64,000 nt of DNA from Owenia fusiformis (lineage: Eukaryota > Annelida > Polychaeta > Sabellida > Oweniidae). The translations under genes were made by a program, and so were the position numbers. Of the stretch, positions 1 through 10,085 are shown piece by piece (position 1 is the first letter of the stretch; each line of letters begins with the position of its first letter). The stretch spans positions 8,084,571-8,148,570 of the forward strand of contig CAIIXF020000011.1 in assembly GCA_903813345.2 (NCBI GenBank). The letters run 5' to 3'. Under the pieces are notes generated by a model. It was not told where the DNA came from. It searched no databases and was given only the letters and a program-made list of their open reading frames with translations.

Positions 1-216
1 AATTATATCCATTTTTTTTCAGCCATTTTACTTAACACCGATTTGTCCATCTGTCTCTCAGTCAGTCCAAAATAGTGGCAAGTGGCTTGAAATAATTTTG
101 TTACAAAAAATCAGCAAAAAATTATATCCGTTTTTTTTATTTTCTGTCATTTTAGCCATCATTTACTTTTGAGCAACACCATGTGAGCCCAGTACCCACG
201 GTACTAATTTTTTCTT
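1..216 (+). repeat. 3' end of a dispersed repeat family (GTGAGCCCAGTACCCACGG end)
   Basis: The segment reads from an A/T-rich TTATATCC block through a 'tgtccatctgtctctc' block to an end containing GTGAGCCCAGTACCCACGG. The same succession recurs around 9,700-10,085, including the same terminal sequence, so this is one end of a multi-copy element cut by the window edge. The end is partly inverted relative to the CTCACATGGTGAGCT start seen at 3,012, which suggests loosely inverted termini. No coding potential. Family name unknown to me. Confidence 0.6.
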
Positions 217-354
217 TAATGACTGATTTTTTTTGTTAGGATACTCATTCTGACTCTTAGCAGGGGGTTAATTCTGCATCAAAACTCATGAAAAAGTAAA
301 TATTCTTATAAAATATAACTAGGACAGTAATAAAAACCATATTTCACAATATGG

Positions 355-453
355 GACCAAAAGGGCATTAGGTTGGTAAAGCACGTGGCTTTCTCTTTGG
401 TACAAGGCGGTCATAATCACGATAAGTAAAAGAGACCGTCTTGGGCAAGGCTA
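355..453. mobile_element. Fragment of a TTAGCC-ended MITE
   Basis: Shares 'ggctttctctttggtacaag', a 'cggtcataatcacgat' block and a GGGCAAGGCTA end with the right end of the element at 3,532-4,321. Only the terminal part is recognisable here and the opposite end is not found, so it is probably a truncated copy. Confidence 0.5.
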
Positions 454-454
454 T

Positions 455-1040
455 CACACATGTTACATGGTAAGAAGTTCTTGAGCTGATTAACTTTTCG
501 GCAGCCATCTCACATTCTAGCGGCCATCTTGGAAGTTTTTAGAGAAATCTTGTCGTCGCAATTCCAGGAAAACAACGGCTTTGATTTAAATTTTCATACA
601 TGTTACGTGGAGCTGATTAACTTTTTGGATGGCCATCTTGCATTCTGGCGGCCTCCTTGGAACTTTTTAGACAAATCTTGTCATCGCAATTCCAGGAAAA
701 CCACTTAAGGGATTTGCTTTAAATTTTCACACATGTTACATGGTAAGAAGTTCTAGAGCTCATTAACTTTTCGACAGCCATCTTGCATTCTGGTGGCCAT
801 CTTGGAAGATTTTAGATAAATCTTCATCGCGATTCCAGGAAAACCACTTTACGATTTACTTCAAATTTTCACACATATTACATGGTAAGAAGTTCTAGAG
901 CTGATTAACTTTTCGGCGACCATCTTGCATTCTGGTGGCCATCTTAAAGATTTTAGATATATCTTTTCATAGCGATTCCAGGAAAATAACTTTACGGATT
1001 TGCTTTAAATTTTCACACATGTTTCATAGTAAAAGTTCAA
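455..1040. repeat. Tandem repeat, unit about 140 bp, rich in GGCCATCTTG motifs
   Basis: Four to five units start at 'tgttacatggtaagaag' (near 461, 601, 734, 877 and 1,020; spacing 133-143 bp). Each unit holds a 'gctgattaactttt' block, one or two copies of a GGCCATCTTG-like motif, and 'gattccaggaaaacca'. The array is cut at about 1,046 by an inserted element and resumes near 2,100 with the same unit, so the two halves were once continuous. The repeated motif resembles the vertebrate YY1 binding consensus on the reverse strand; function here is unknown. Confidence 0.8.
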
Positions 1041-1084
1041 GAAATTATCCCATCGAACAAAGTTCGGAGGGATATAAGGAACGC

Positions 1085-1211
1085 CTCTGTCCATCCGTGC
1101 GTCCGTCCATCCGTGCGTCCGTGCGTCCATACGTGCGTCCGTCCGTCCGTACGTGCGTCCGTAAGCGAGTCCGGATGCGCGTCCGTACGCGCGTCCGTTT
1201 GTCCGTCCTCT
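1085..1211. repeat. Degenerate GTCC/GTGC tetranucleotide microsatellite
   Basis: Runs of GTCCATCC, GTGCGTCC and GTACGC-type tetramers follow the GTTCGGAGGGATATA header. The Arg/Val/Ser-rich short open frame across it is a by-product of the repeat. Confidence 0.85.
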
Positions 1212-1474
1212 GGCAATAACTCAAATACCGTTGGCTAGAATTTGTTCATATTTTGTACATATATACCCTATGGGTATGGGTGATTTTCAAAATGGCCGCT
1301 TATTTTAAAATGGCGGCCATTTTAGTGCCTATTTTAAAGTAATTTAGGTGCAATATGTAAAAATGTAATAGCAATACGTTTTAAATGTAAAAAAATTAAA
1401 TTGGACATAATAAAGCTAGAAATGTAGATATTAAAGAAGCACATGGCAGCCATCTTGAAAATTGGCTTCCTTTA

Positions 1475-2045
1475 CTCTTTATTTTTTTTATTTTTGCTGT
1501 AATTAGAAAACTAGTAAAGCGATATTGTTAATATTTGGTATGTGAATACTATAAGCATGGCACACTGTCTAATGACACTTTTGGTAGAAGGCGGCCATTT
1601 TGAAAAATGGCGACCATTTTAACGTATTTTACTATAACTCGAAAAGTAGTGGAGCGATTTTGTTCATATTTGGTATGTGAATACTATAAACATGGCACAC
1701 TGTCTAGAGACACTTTTGTTAGAAGGTGGCCATTTTTCAAAATGGCCGCAATTTTAACGTATTTTACTAAAACTCAAAAAGTAGTGGAGCGACTTTGTTC
1801 ATATTTGGTATGTGAATACTATAGAGTATGGCACACTGTCTATTGTCTAATGACACATTTGGTAGAAGGCGGCTATTTTGAAAAATGGCCGCCATTTTAA
1901 AGTATTTTACTATAACACGAAAAGTAGTGGAGCGATTTTGTTCATATTTAGTATGTGAATACTATAAGCATGGCACACTGTCTAATCACACTTTTGGTAG
2001 AAGCTAGGGCCATTTTGAAAAATGGCTCCCATATTTGCTATATAC
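1475..2045. repeat. Tandem repeat, unit about 135 bp, with AAAATGGCCGCCATTTT motifs
   Basis: Four units are marked by 'tatgtgaatactata' (near 1,541, 1,676, 1,811 and 1,954), spaced 135, 135 and 143 bp. Each contains a 'gcacactgtctaatgaca' block and a palindrome-like AAAATGGC(C/G)GCCATTTT. Because 135 is a multiple of three, an open frame of 97 codons persists at 1,607-1,900; it encodes the same 45-residue block twice and I treat it as an artefact. Confidence 0.8.
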
Positions 2046-2099
2046 TTTGTTTGTAAATATGCCAGTCATGGCTGTTCGATGGGATTTTCTACGCTTTGG

Positions 2100-2560
2100 C
2101 ATTGCTGTTGTCTAGTTAACTTTTGGCGGCCATCTCGCATTCTGGCAGCCATCTTAGATCTTTTTAGATAAATCATATCATCGCGATTCCAGATTCCGAT
2201 TTCTCACATCTCACATTCTAGCGGCCATCTCACATTCTAGCGGCCATCTTGGAAGTTTTTAGAGAAATCTTGTCATCACGATTCCAGGAAAACCACTTGA
2301 TGGATTTATTTCAAATTTTCGCACTTGTTGCATGGTAAAAAGTTCTAAAGCTGATTAACTTTTTGGTGGTCATCTGGCTGCCTTGGAAGTTTTTAGATAA
2401 ATCTTGTCATCGAGATTCCAGGAAAACCACTCTACGGAGTTACTTCGAATTTTCATACATTGATGTCCTAGAGCTCCTTTCTTTCTGGCCATCTTAGATT
2501 ATGGTGGCCATCTTGGAAGTTTTTTGATAAATCTTAACATCGCGATTCTACACTGCTATG
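2100..2560. repeat. Resumption of the 140-bp GGCCATCTTG tandem repeat
   Basis: Three to four degenerate units with the same GGCCATCTTG, 'ttagataaatctt' and 'gattccaggaaaacca' blocks as 455-1,040. It is the right-hand remnant of the array split by the 1,047-2,085 element. Confidence 0.75.
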
Positions 2561-3011
2561 TTTCAGGTATGACCTTGTTCACCCTGTGCCTTGTTCCAAT
2601 TGTTGACATTATAATTCCATTGTTGGCAGGGATATGTTCGTCAAACATTTTTTCTATAGAAAAGCCCTGATTAATGACTGCATCGATTTCATTCAATGTA
2701 CCATGAAGCCATGTTTCATTTTTAAATCACCACCAAGAAGTGGTGACATATTGTTATTGTCTCCGTTTTTGTGGCGTCTGTTGGTGATCGGCAGGCGGCG
2801 GTTGGCAGTTGGCATAAATTGAAAATTGAAATTGACTTGATAAGAACTCAGAGAGGATCAATCATTCTAAGTGTCATTATAAAAAATTTGAAAAGGCAGT
2901 GTTTGAACATCCGTTAAATTCTGTTATGGATAAACTATGATTACTGGCTCTAAGGATAAATAATAGCTGAGGACCTTGGCCCGAGTCTATTAGTTCTCCT
3001 CAGATCCATTA
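2561..3011. other. No gene seen; repeat-like AT-rich sequence
   Basis: No open frame of note. A short motif near 2,730 (CACCACCAAGAAGTGGTGAC) is an imperfect palindrome and is similar to 13,588-13,612, so both may be remnants of one dispersed repeat. Confidence 0.5.
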
Positions 3012-3175
3012 TTAGCTCACATGGTGAGCTATTGAAATCACTCACTTGTCCATCTGTCCATCCGTCAGTCTGTCCGTCCATCTGTTTGTCAACAATTGGC
3101 CTGTTTCAAAACCTCTGTGAATAGGATTCCCGTTTTAAGTTATAAGTGAATGGCCACTTCCGCAAGCCAAGACAA
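3012..3175 (+). repeat. 5' fragment of the GTGAGCT-start dispersed repeat
   Basis: Begins with the palindromic AGCTCACATGGTGAGCT, then 'tgtccatctgtccatccg' and a block (CTCTGTGAATAGGATTCCCG) that matches the unit repeated at 8,790, 9,128 and 9,465. It is the start of the family whose other end is at 1-216 and 10,050-10,085. Confidence 0.6.
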
Positions 3176-3299
3176 CTCTAATTTATACCTCAAAAGAAAC
3201 ATTATTACCGTGGACACAGTTTAGTGTTGACTGTTGAAATTACTATGGGCCTTCTATTTAATATCATGGTAATTTTTTCCTATTGTATATGAATTTCAG

Positions 3300-3492
3300 A
3301 TGCACTACTCTTACCTTGAAGATAAAAATGTCTGTCCTTTCCGAGAAGTCAGAGAATAACAACAATATGCAGTATCTATCCCCAGCGCCTATATCTGCAT
3401 ACGATATTGTTATTCTGGTGGTGTCTCTCAGTGTGACTGACTGAATGAGTGATTGTCCAGCATAGGAAGGATGTCTCTAGGATTCTGTTCAA
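3300..3492 (+). other. Exon-like cassette A (AG acceptor, GT donor)
   Basis: The segment is flanked by GAATTTCAG on the left and GTAGGTACAG on the right, matching animal splice acceptor and donor patterns. It is about 193 bp and aligns along its length with 10,520-10,710 and more weakly with 13,869-14,034. Shared parts are the start (ATGC.CT.CTCT.ACCTTG), the middle (GCA.AT.TTGT) and the end (TCTCTAGGAT.CTGTTCAA). The same frame is not open in the three copies, so a conserved protein is unlikely. It could be a repeated non-coding RNA exon or a repeat whose ends mimic splice sites. Confidence 0.4.
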
Positions 3493-3531
3493 GTAGGTAC
3501 AGTATTTTTATTTCCTTATTTACAGTATTTC

Positions 3532-4321
3532 TTAGCCTTGCCCAAGTCAGTATTTTTTACTTGATCTTGATCTTGAATTACTAACGCCTTGTACAATCTA
3601 ATGCGTCATTGCTGATATTATGATAAGTTATTCAGCGGTTTCGTGATATTCATAATTTCCTTGCTGTCAGGGTTATCCTGAAACTGTATTGATTGGCAGA
3701 TTGCGTGGCGTGTCCAATCAAAATTTTATCAGGTTTACCTGCATAAACTAAGCAAACTACCCATCTTTGACTTTGAATTTTCAATAATCTGATCGAGTAT
3801 TTTTTCAGAATTACAATACATTCTGGAATTAAATGTACATTGGAATGTAAGCAGGCATTAATATAAACTAAATCCTGCGATTTAATGTTGATTAAAACTG
3901 AATTCGCGATGAAAATGCACAAAGACCTAGTCCATATAGTTGTCGATATGATTCAGTGATTGATCGGAATCTCGGCGTAGATTGAAGCTATCATGTTTCA
4001 GCAAACTTTTCAACGTTTCTTGTTGAAATCTTCTCACCTCCGGGTATCCGATCTATGCTCCCACATCCACTAAACTCTGATTCATATTTATCTGGTAAAA
4101 TATTTGTATTTTCATAATGAATTGTGCAAGATTTGTTCGTGAAAAGTGTATTTGTTTTGACTGTACATATTAATGAGCTAACGCTGCATGGCGCGGTCAT
4201 TGATTGGTCAAATTTACCGACATAAACATTCAGTAGGTAAAGAATATGGCTTTCTCATTGGTACAAGGTGGTCATAATAGAAATCAAGATGAGTTAAAGA
4301 GAATGAGTTGAGCAAGGCTAA
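3532..4321. mobile_element. MITE with TTAGCCTTGC ends and 7-bp target duplication GTATTTC
   Basis: Ends are inverted: TTAGCCTTGCCCAA on the left, TTGAGCAAGGCTAA on the right, with imperfect inverted similarity reaching about 75 bp inward. Direct repeats GTATTTC flank it at 3,525-3,531 and 4,322-4,328. The paralogous sequence at 10,739-10,757 reads through the site once (CAGTATTTCTTTCAG), which is the uninserted state. The element encodes nothing recognisable, so it is non-autonomous. It landed in the pyrimidine tract before an AG of duplication copy A. Confidence 0.8.
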
Positions 4322-4793
4322 GTATTTCTTTCAGATCTACAGAATGTACCTTTAGCTTTGATCAGCTAACTACAGAGGTGTCACAGATACCCGATTTTGT
4401 TCTGTTACGCAGAACTAGGCTCTCGGGTAGGAATGAAAATTTCCAATTAACATGCGTGACATATAGGGGATTTGCGTGACAAATCCGAACAAATTGCGTT
4501 CGGTTTTTTTACCGTATCGTAAACATATTTTGAAAAATTTTCTACAGAAATATTTTTGCTTGACAATTACCAGGTAAAATGCGTATTTGCGTGACATTTT
4601 CTGTCACGCAAAAAAACTGGCGTGACTTCAAATTCTTCAGCAAATGCGTGACAAATACGCAAATTGCGGGATAGTTGACAGGCCTGCAGATAGACCTAGT
4701 CCATCAACTTATTTATACGTACTAAATATGCTGAGGGTTTATCTTTCTTGAGTATCATGATTTGCGACTTTGCACTGATCATGGATCATGAAA

Positions 4794-5525
4794 GGGTTTG
4801 TGTAAAAAACCGGGTGACCGGGTAACCGGTTGACCGGGTACTTAACGTTCCTAGCAGGGTTAGGAATTTTTTTATTTATAACGTTGGACGATACATGTAC
4901 GTTCGACGTCACGTTTGAGGTTATTTCACATCGTATTGACGTAAGAACGTTTTGACAACGTTAACTTTTAACGTTAAAATAACGTCGGTAATGAACCGAT
5001 TTAGTGAGAACAAAGTTTTTGTCATGTTTTTTTCCACCAACAAATATTTTGATATTAAAAGCCCGTTTTGACAACGTTGAATTTTAACGTTTGAGTTACG
5101 TCACATATGGACCAATGTAGTAAAAAATCAAACGTTCCTGTTTGTTATGTTTTCCACACTAACAAACTTTACAGACACGTTACAGCAAGTTCTTTTTATA
5201 CCATCAATAAGTGTCTTATGTTTACGTTGCCTTGATGTGTAAAGAGCGAAAATGTGCAACGTCTTCTAGGAACTTATATGCTAGGCCTACTTATGAGCAA
5301 CGTGACATGGACGACACTGTTTGCTGGATCGATTATTTTAAAAGGCTCTGTCTCGTATAGGGTAAAGATATCGAACAGAAGTGCACTCGGTAGGCTAAGT
5401 CTGTCAAGTCAATTGGCTACTATATATCGGGGGAAATGTGGAACTTTGAAAGTTGGTAACCCTGCTAGGAATGTTAGGTACCCGGTCGACTGGGTACCCG
5501 GTTACCCTGTTTTCTACACAAACCC
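4794..5525. mobile_element. Mutator-like (MULE) non-autonomous element, 9-bp target duplication
   Basis: Terminal inverted repeats of about 70 bp begin GGGTTTGTGTA and contain a short tandem GGGTNACC pattern; by eye they agree at roughly 85% of positions. Identical 9-bp direct repeats ATCATGAAA flank the element (4,785-4,793 and 5,526-5,534). Long TIRs with a 9-bp duplication are diagnostic of the Mutator superfamily. The interior is rich in AACGTT, with a duplicated block (TTTTGACAACGTT near 4,952 and 5,076). The 92-codon frame at 5,254-5,532 runs through the right TIR and is not a transposase. Confidence 0.85.
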
Positions 5526-5853
5526 ATCATGAAACCCGAGAAACAATGTATTTAGACACTTCGAATGACAGAAAAATCCATGTTTGGAAATATTGCGGTA
5601 ATCTCGCGATCGGGGGTTAGGTTCAGCAGGACCTAAACCCCGAGAGTGCCTTCAAAGATGTGAGGGTCTAATAACAGATGCTCAAGGTGAATTGATCTGA
5701 TCAATTGGTGAATTGATTGTTTTTCGTCCCAGTTCGAATGGGAGATGTACTTCTTGGACACGTAGATCTAATTTTTTATTTGCTGTACAAGCTAGATAGT
5801 CATTGTTCATAGATTCACAAAATTATGTAGCCTAGTTTTGTTGCAAACGACTA

Positions 5854-7561
5854 CAGGCCCGTAAGACACTTTTCTCCAAGGGGGGTGCGGTTTTAAGCTT
5901 ACTAAAGAGAATATAAAATTGTCAAAGGGGGGGGGGGGCTCAGTTACTCCCTATATTGGTTTGGAATTAACAAATGCAACTTTCAATTGTTTTGTGGGGG
6001 GTGTGAGTAGTGGTCCACTCCCCCTAGAATATTTTACAGTTTTGAGACGCTATTTGGTGCTCTCTGGGCACTTTCAAAGTGTAAGTTTCCAAGAAGTACG
6101 CCACCACCACGGGAATAAGAGTTGAGCGAATAAAAAACCGAGCATTCAGGGGGTTTTGGGGGTTAACCCCCGGGAAAATTGTGAAATTTGGTTGTATTTG
6201 GAGCGAATTTGCAACCATCTGGTACACCTGTGAGTTATGAGCCAATAAGAAAAATGTGATTTTTTTTTCAAATTCTTTTGGGGGTGTCAAAGAGGATGAG
6301 AGGATGAAGTGGGGTGGGGTGCCAGGAGGGGAGCAAGGGGTTGTCCCCCAGAAACATTGACTATATCAAGGTGCTATTTGATGATGTCTGGGCACTTAAA
6401 AAATGTCTGAGACAATACATGAAATTCAGAATATTTTCTTTTGTTTTGTGGGGGATGTGAGGGGTGGCTAACTCTCCTAGAAATTTTTACAATTTAAAGA
6501 TGATATTTGGTGCTTCTGGGCACTTTTAAAGTGTATAAGTCAATAAAAACAATCACAATTTTTTTCAAATTTTGGGGGTGTCAAAGGGAGGGGGGTGCCA
6601 GAGGGGGAGATGGGGCTGGGGTCCCAGAGGGGGAGCAAGTGTTTGTCCCCCATATCAAAATTTACAATATCAAGGTGCTATTCGATGAAGTTTGGGCTCT
6701 TTAAAAGTGTCTGTGCCTAAAAGTGCCTATTTCCCAAGAAAAATTTACAATTTTAAGATGCTATTTGGTGCTTTCTTGGCACTTTCAAAAGGTATGAGTC
6801 AATAAAAATTTTTGAAAAATCTCAATTTTTTTTGGAGGGTGGGGGTGTTAAGGGGGGGGGGGGGCTGCCAGAGGGGGAGGTGAAGTGGGGATGCCAGAGG
6901 GCGAGTAAGTGTAAGTCTTCCAGTATCATTAACTTTATCAAGGAGCTATTTGATGGTGTCTGGGCAATTTAAAAGTGTCTGACACAATACATAAAACAAA
7001 TTCAGAACTTTTCCACTGTTTTGTTTGGGGTGTGAGGGGTGGCCCACTCTCCCTAGAAAATTTTACAATTTTACGACGCTATTTGGTGCTTTCTGGACAC
7101 TTTCAAAGTGTATGAGTCAATTAAAGAATTTGAGAAAATCACAATTTTTTTTTTGGGGGGGGGGGGTCAACGGGGGTGGGGGGTGCCTGAGGGGGGGGGG
7201 TATGCAAGTGCAAGATGCAAGAGGGGGAGCAATTCCCCCAGAAACACTAACTATATCAAGGAGCTATTTGATGATGTCTGGGCACTTTAAAAGTGTCTGA
7301 GACAAAACACTAAAATAAATTTAGAACTTTTCCATTGTTTTGTGGGGGGTGTGAGGGGTGGCCAATACCCCTAGAAAATTTTACAATTTTAAGATGCTAT
7401 TTGGTGCTTTCTGGGTACTTTCAAAGTGTATGAGTCAATGAAAAAAAATTTAAAATTCTTTTTTTTTTAATTTAAAATTTTATTTTTTTTAAATTTATTT
7501 TGGGGGGTGACAAAGGGGGGTGCGGTCGCACCCATCGCACCCCCCCCATCTGACGGCCCTG
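5854..7561. mobile_element. G-rich element with CAGG(C/G)CCGT inverted ends
   Basis: The left end is CAGGCCCGTAAGA and the right end TCTGACGGCCCTG. Both are followed inward by the same GGGGGGTGCGG block in inverted orientation. A 5-bp direct repeat GACTA flanks it (5,849-5,853 and 7,562-7,566). The interior is a tandem array (next entry). CAGGGCC-type ends occur in hAT-like elements, but an 8-bp duplication is not clear here, so the superfamily is uncertain. Confidence 0.55.
5920..7520 (+). repeat. G-rich tandem array, units about 290-450 bp
   Basis: The module 'ctatttggtgctttctgg...actttcaaagtgt' recurs near 6,049, 6,507, 6,760, 7,080 and 7,397. It alternates with strongly G-rich blocks (GGGGGTGTCAAAGG, GCCAGAGGGGGAG) and 'aaggtgctatttgatgatgt'. 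Several runs of 8-14 G lie on the + strand, giving strong G/C strand asymmetry. Short open frames here repeat the same peptide and are by-products. Confidence 0.8.
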
Positions 7562-7714
7562 GACTAGATCTTGTCCTACAATATATGGGGCAAGTAAGAG
7601 TATAATACACATAGTCACTTTGTTCCGTCCAAATTGTTCCATTCCGAAGTCAAATGTCCCGAACCAAACCGTTCCGACTTTTTTTGTGCCATGACACCTC
7701 TAGCTAACAATTAT

Positions 7715-7985
7715 CTGGGCCACAAACTGTCAAGATACAAACTGGAAGACAGACCGCTCATTGGAAGCAAAGCTGCCCTATGAAAGATGATCTACTCACT
7801 GCAATATGATCCACCCGCTGGAGGATTAGCCACCCACTTGAAATCAAGCTACAAACTGGAAGCCAAACCACCCATTGGAAGCCAATTGCCATCTGAATGA
7901 CAGTCTATCCAAATGAAAATCCATCCACTGGAATATGATTCAACCTCTGGAAGTTAAGCCACCCAGTGGAAGATGAGCAACCTCC
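7715..7985 (+). repeat. Degenerate CCACTGGAAG-type minisatellite, copy A
   Basis: Repeated but diverged blocks such as CCACCCATTGGAAGCCAA and CCACCCAGTGGAAGATGAG, about 18-20 bp each. It is homologous in position and sequence to 10,770-11,500 in copy B, where part of the array has been homogenised. This places it within the segmental duplication. Confidence 0.65.
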
Positions 7986-8165
7986 TAAGTTAAGGAATCT
8001 TAGTCCTTCTATATTGGGTCATCTGTCAGCTAGACATGCTTTCCATCTGTGGTGGTGGAAGGTCTGTACAAACTTGTACGGAAAGTGGAACACCTTCCAG
8101 TTTGATTGATCTGGCTATTGGCCAACCACGATAACCTCAGTTGGGATACAGTAGGCATTCAACCT
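7986..8165. repeat. Tail of segmental duplication copy A
   Basis: Matches 11,555-11,745 in order: AAGTTAAG(G/T)AATCTT, GGGTCATCT, CAGCTAGACA, TTTCCATCT, CACCTTCCA, TTTGAATGA/TTTGATTGA, GGCCA. Neither copy has a usable open frame. Confidence 0.6.
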
Positions 8166-8440
8166 AGAGGGTATATCAAAATACCATTAAGGTATGGCAC
8201 AAAGGGCAACATACTGAAAACGCAAATCATAAAATAACCCCTAAAAATATATATATATCATATGATAAATTGAACCTTGTTAAATGTGTTCTGAACAATA
8301 GTACCATGATCACCCTAATTGAAGTAGCTTTAACATTACTGTAGCTTTAATCAACCTCGGTATTCAACCTAGATACTTTGTCAAAACATCATTAAAGAGA
8401 AGGTGGAACACAAAGAGCAACAGTTGGAAATACAAAATCT
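8150..8440. repeat. Pair of direct repeats about 206 bp apart
   Basis: The block starting ATTCAACCTAGA at 8,157 (through CACAAAGGGCAACA) recurs at 8,362 (ATTCAACCTAGA through CACAAAGAGCAACA). This is a local duplication without coding potential. Confidence 0.55.
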
Positions 8441-8535
8441 AAATTCAAGCTTAATCTAGTTGCGACTTTCTTTGCATTATATTTTCTTTGGCATTGTCAA
8501 AAAATTAAAACAATGACATACTGACATAATGGTCT

Positions 8536-8705
8536 TATTATCCCATCGAACGAAGTTCGGAGGGATATAGGGAACGCCTCCGTCCATCCGTCCGTCCGTC
8601 TGTCCATCCGTCCGTCTGTCCATCCGTCCGTCTGTCCATCCGTCTGTCCGTCCGTCCATCCGTCCGTCTGTCCATCCGTCCGTCTGTCCGTCCGTTCGTA
8701 CATCC

Positions 8706-8764
<59 letters not shown>

Positions 8765-8765
8765 A
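8536..8765. repeat. ATCCCATCGAAC header plus (GTCC/GTCTG)n microsatellite
   Basis: The header ATCCCATCGAACGAAGTTCG matches the end of the 1,047-2,085 element. It is followed by GTCCATCC/GTCC repeats to about 8,705 and a nearly pure GTCT tract to 8,760. Thr/Asp/Arg-rich frames on the minus strand arise from the repeat. The different repeat attached downstream (8,766-10,085) shows that the header and the GTCAACAATAG family have been joined. Confidence 0.85.
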
Positions 8766-10085
8766 ACAATAGTGGCACGTTATAAAACCTCTGTCGATAG
8801 GATTCCTGTTTTAAGTTATTTCTGTTCAACATCAATACAGAAAACTCCCCTATGACTCCTGGTTCAAAAGCTCGCCTATTTTCAAAATGGCCGTCACTTT
8901 TGTCTCGCGAAATTCACTTTTGACCCATTTCCTAGCTTTACAAATAATTTCAAGTGTCCTACATTGTAAAGATTCATGTCAATGTAAAGAGTAGATGTAT
9001 GAAATAATTTTGTTACGAAAAATCGGCGAAAAATTATATCCATTTTTTTTATTTTTCAGCCATTTAAGTTAATATGGATTTGTCCATCTGTCTCGCAAAA
9101 TCCACTTTTGGACCATTTACCTTAAACTCTCTGTCGATAGGATTCCCGTTTTAAGTTAATTTTGTTCAACATCAATACAAAAAACTCTCCTATGACTCTT
9201 GGTTCAAAAGCTTGCCTATTTTCAAAATGGTCGCCATTCTTGTTTCGCGAAATTCACTTTTTGCCCATTTCCTAGCTTTACAAATAATTTCAGCTGTCCT
9301 GCATTGTAAAAAGCCATGTCACTGTAAAGAGTAGTTGTATGAAATAATTTTGTTACAAAAAATCAGCGAAATATTATATCCGTTTTTTTATTTTCAGCCA
9401 TTTTAGTTTACATTGAATTGTCCATCTGTCTCGCGAAATCCTCGTTTGGACCATTTGCTTAAAATCTCTGTCGATAGGATTCCAGTTTCAAATTATTTTG
9501 GTTCAACATCAATACAAAAAACTCCCCTATGACTCCTGGTTCAAAAGCTTGCCTGATTTCAAAATGGTTGCCATTTTTGTCTCGCAAAATTCAATTTTGG
9601 CCCATTTCCTAGCTTTACAAATAATTTCAGGTGTCTTGCATTGCAAAAAGTCATGTCACTGTAAAGAGTAGTTGTATGAAATAATTTTGTTACAAATAAT
9701 TGGCAAAAAATTATATCCGTTTTTTTCAGCCATTTTACTTAACATCGATTTGTCCATCTGTCTCTCCGTCAGTCCAAAATAGTGGCAAGTGGCTTGAACT
9801 AATTTTGTTACAGAAAATCAGCAAAAAATTATATCCATTTTTTCTGCCATTTTACTTCACTGGAAAGAGTAGTTGTATGAAATAATTTTGTTACAAATAA
9901 TTGGCAAAAAATTATATCCGTTTTTTTTCAGCCATTTTACTTAACATCGATTTGTCCATCTGTCTCTCAATCAGTCCAAAATAGTGGCAAGTGGCTTGAA
10001 CTAATTTTGTTTCAAAAAATCAGCAAAAAATTATATCCGTTTTTTTCTGTCACCATGTGAGCCCAGTACCCACGGTACTAATTTT
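8766..10085 (+). repeat. Dispersed repeat with 338-bp internal tandem units
   Basis: Three units start at CTCTGTCGATAGGATTCC (8,791, 9,129 and 9,467; spacing about 338 bp). Each carries CCTATGACTCCTGGTTCAAA, TTTCAAAATGG and ATTTCCTAGCTTTACAAAT. The last part is a shorter repeat of TTATATCCGTTTTTTTCAGC and AAATAGTGGCAAGTGGCTTG (9,708 and 9,908; spacing about 200 bp). It ends at GTGAGCCCAGTACCCACGG, exactly as at the left window edge. This is the most complete copy of the family in the window. Confidence 0.8.

Larger units (their letters stand above)
1047..2085. mobile_element. Inserted element with 12-bp inverted ends ATCCCATCGAAC
   Basis: Perfect 12-bp inverted ends (ATCCCATCGAAC at 1,047-1,058, GTTCGATGGGAT at 2,074-2,085) bound a 1,039-bp segment that splits the 140-bp tandem array. 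Inside are a GTCC/GTGC microsatellite and a 135-bp tandem array. The left end continues into AAAGTTCGGAGGGATATA, which recurs at about 8,538-8,570 directly before another GTCC/GTCTG microsatellite, so the header is a dispersed repeat. I see no convincing target-site duplication, and no transposase is encoded. Confidence 0.5.
4373..7702. mobile_element. hAT-like non-autonomous element holding two nested elements
   Basis: The left end reads CAGAGGTGTCA and the right end TGACACCTCTA, a hAT-type terminus of about 10 bp. The flanking 8-bp sequences, GCTAACTA (4,365-4,372) and GCTAACAA (7,703-7,710), match at 7 of 8 positions, as expected for an old hAT target duplication. Its own sequence is only about 0.9 kb; the rest is the Mutator-like element at 4,794-5,525 and the G-rich element at 5,854-7,561. 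It contains a stem-loop near 5,615-5,645 (GGGGTTAGGT / ACCTAAACCCC). No transposase frame is visible. The paralogous segment after 10,757 lacks the insertion. Confidence 0.65.

Noticed and set aside
1607-1900. 97-codon + strand frame as a gene
   Set aside because: Two copies of the 135-bp tandem unit give the same 45-residue block; unit length is a multiple of three.
8477-8835. Asp/Thr/Arg-repeat protein on the minus strand
   Set aside because: It is encoded entirely by the GTCC/GTCTG microsatellite and its header.
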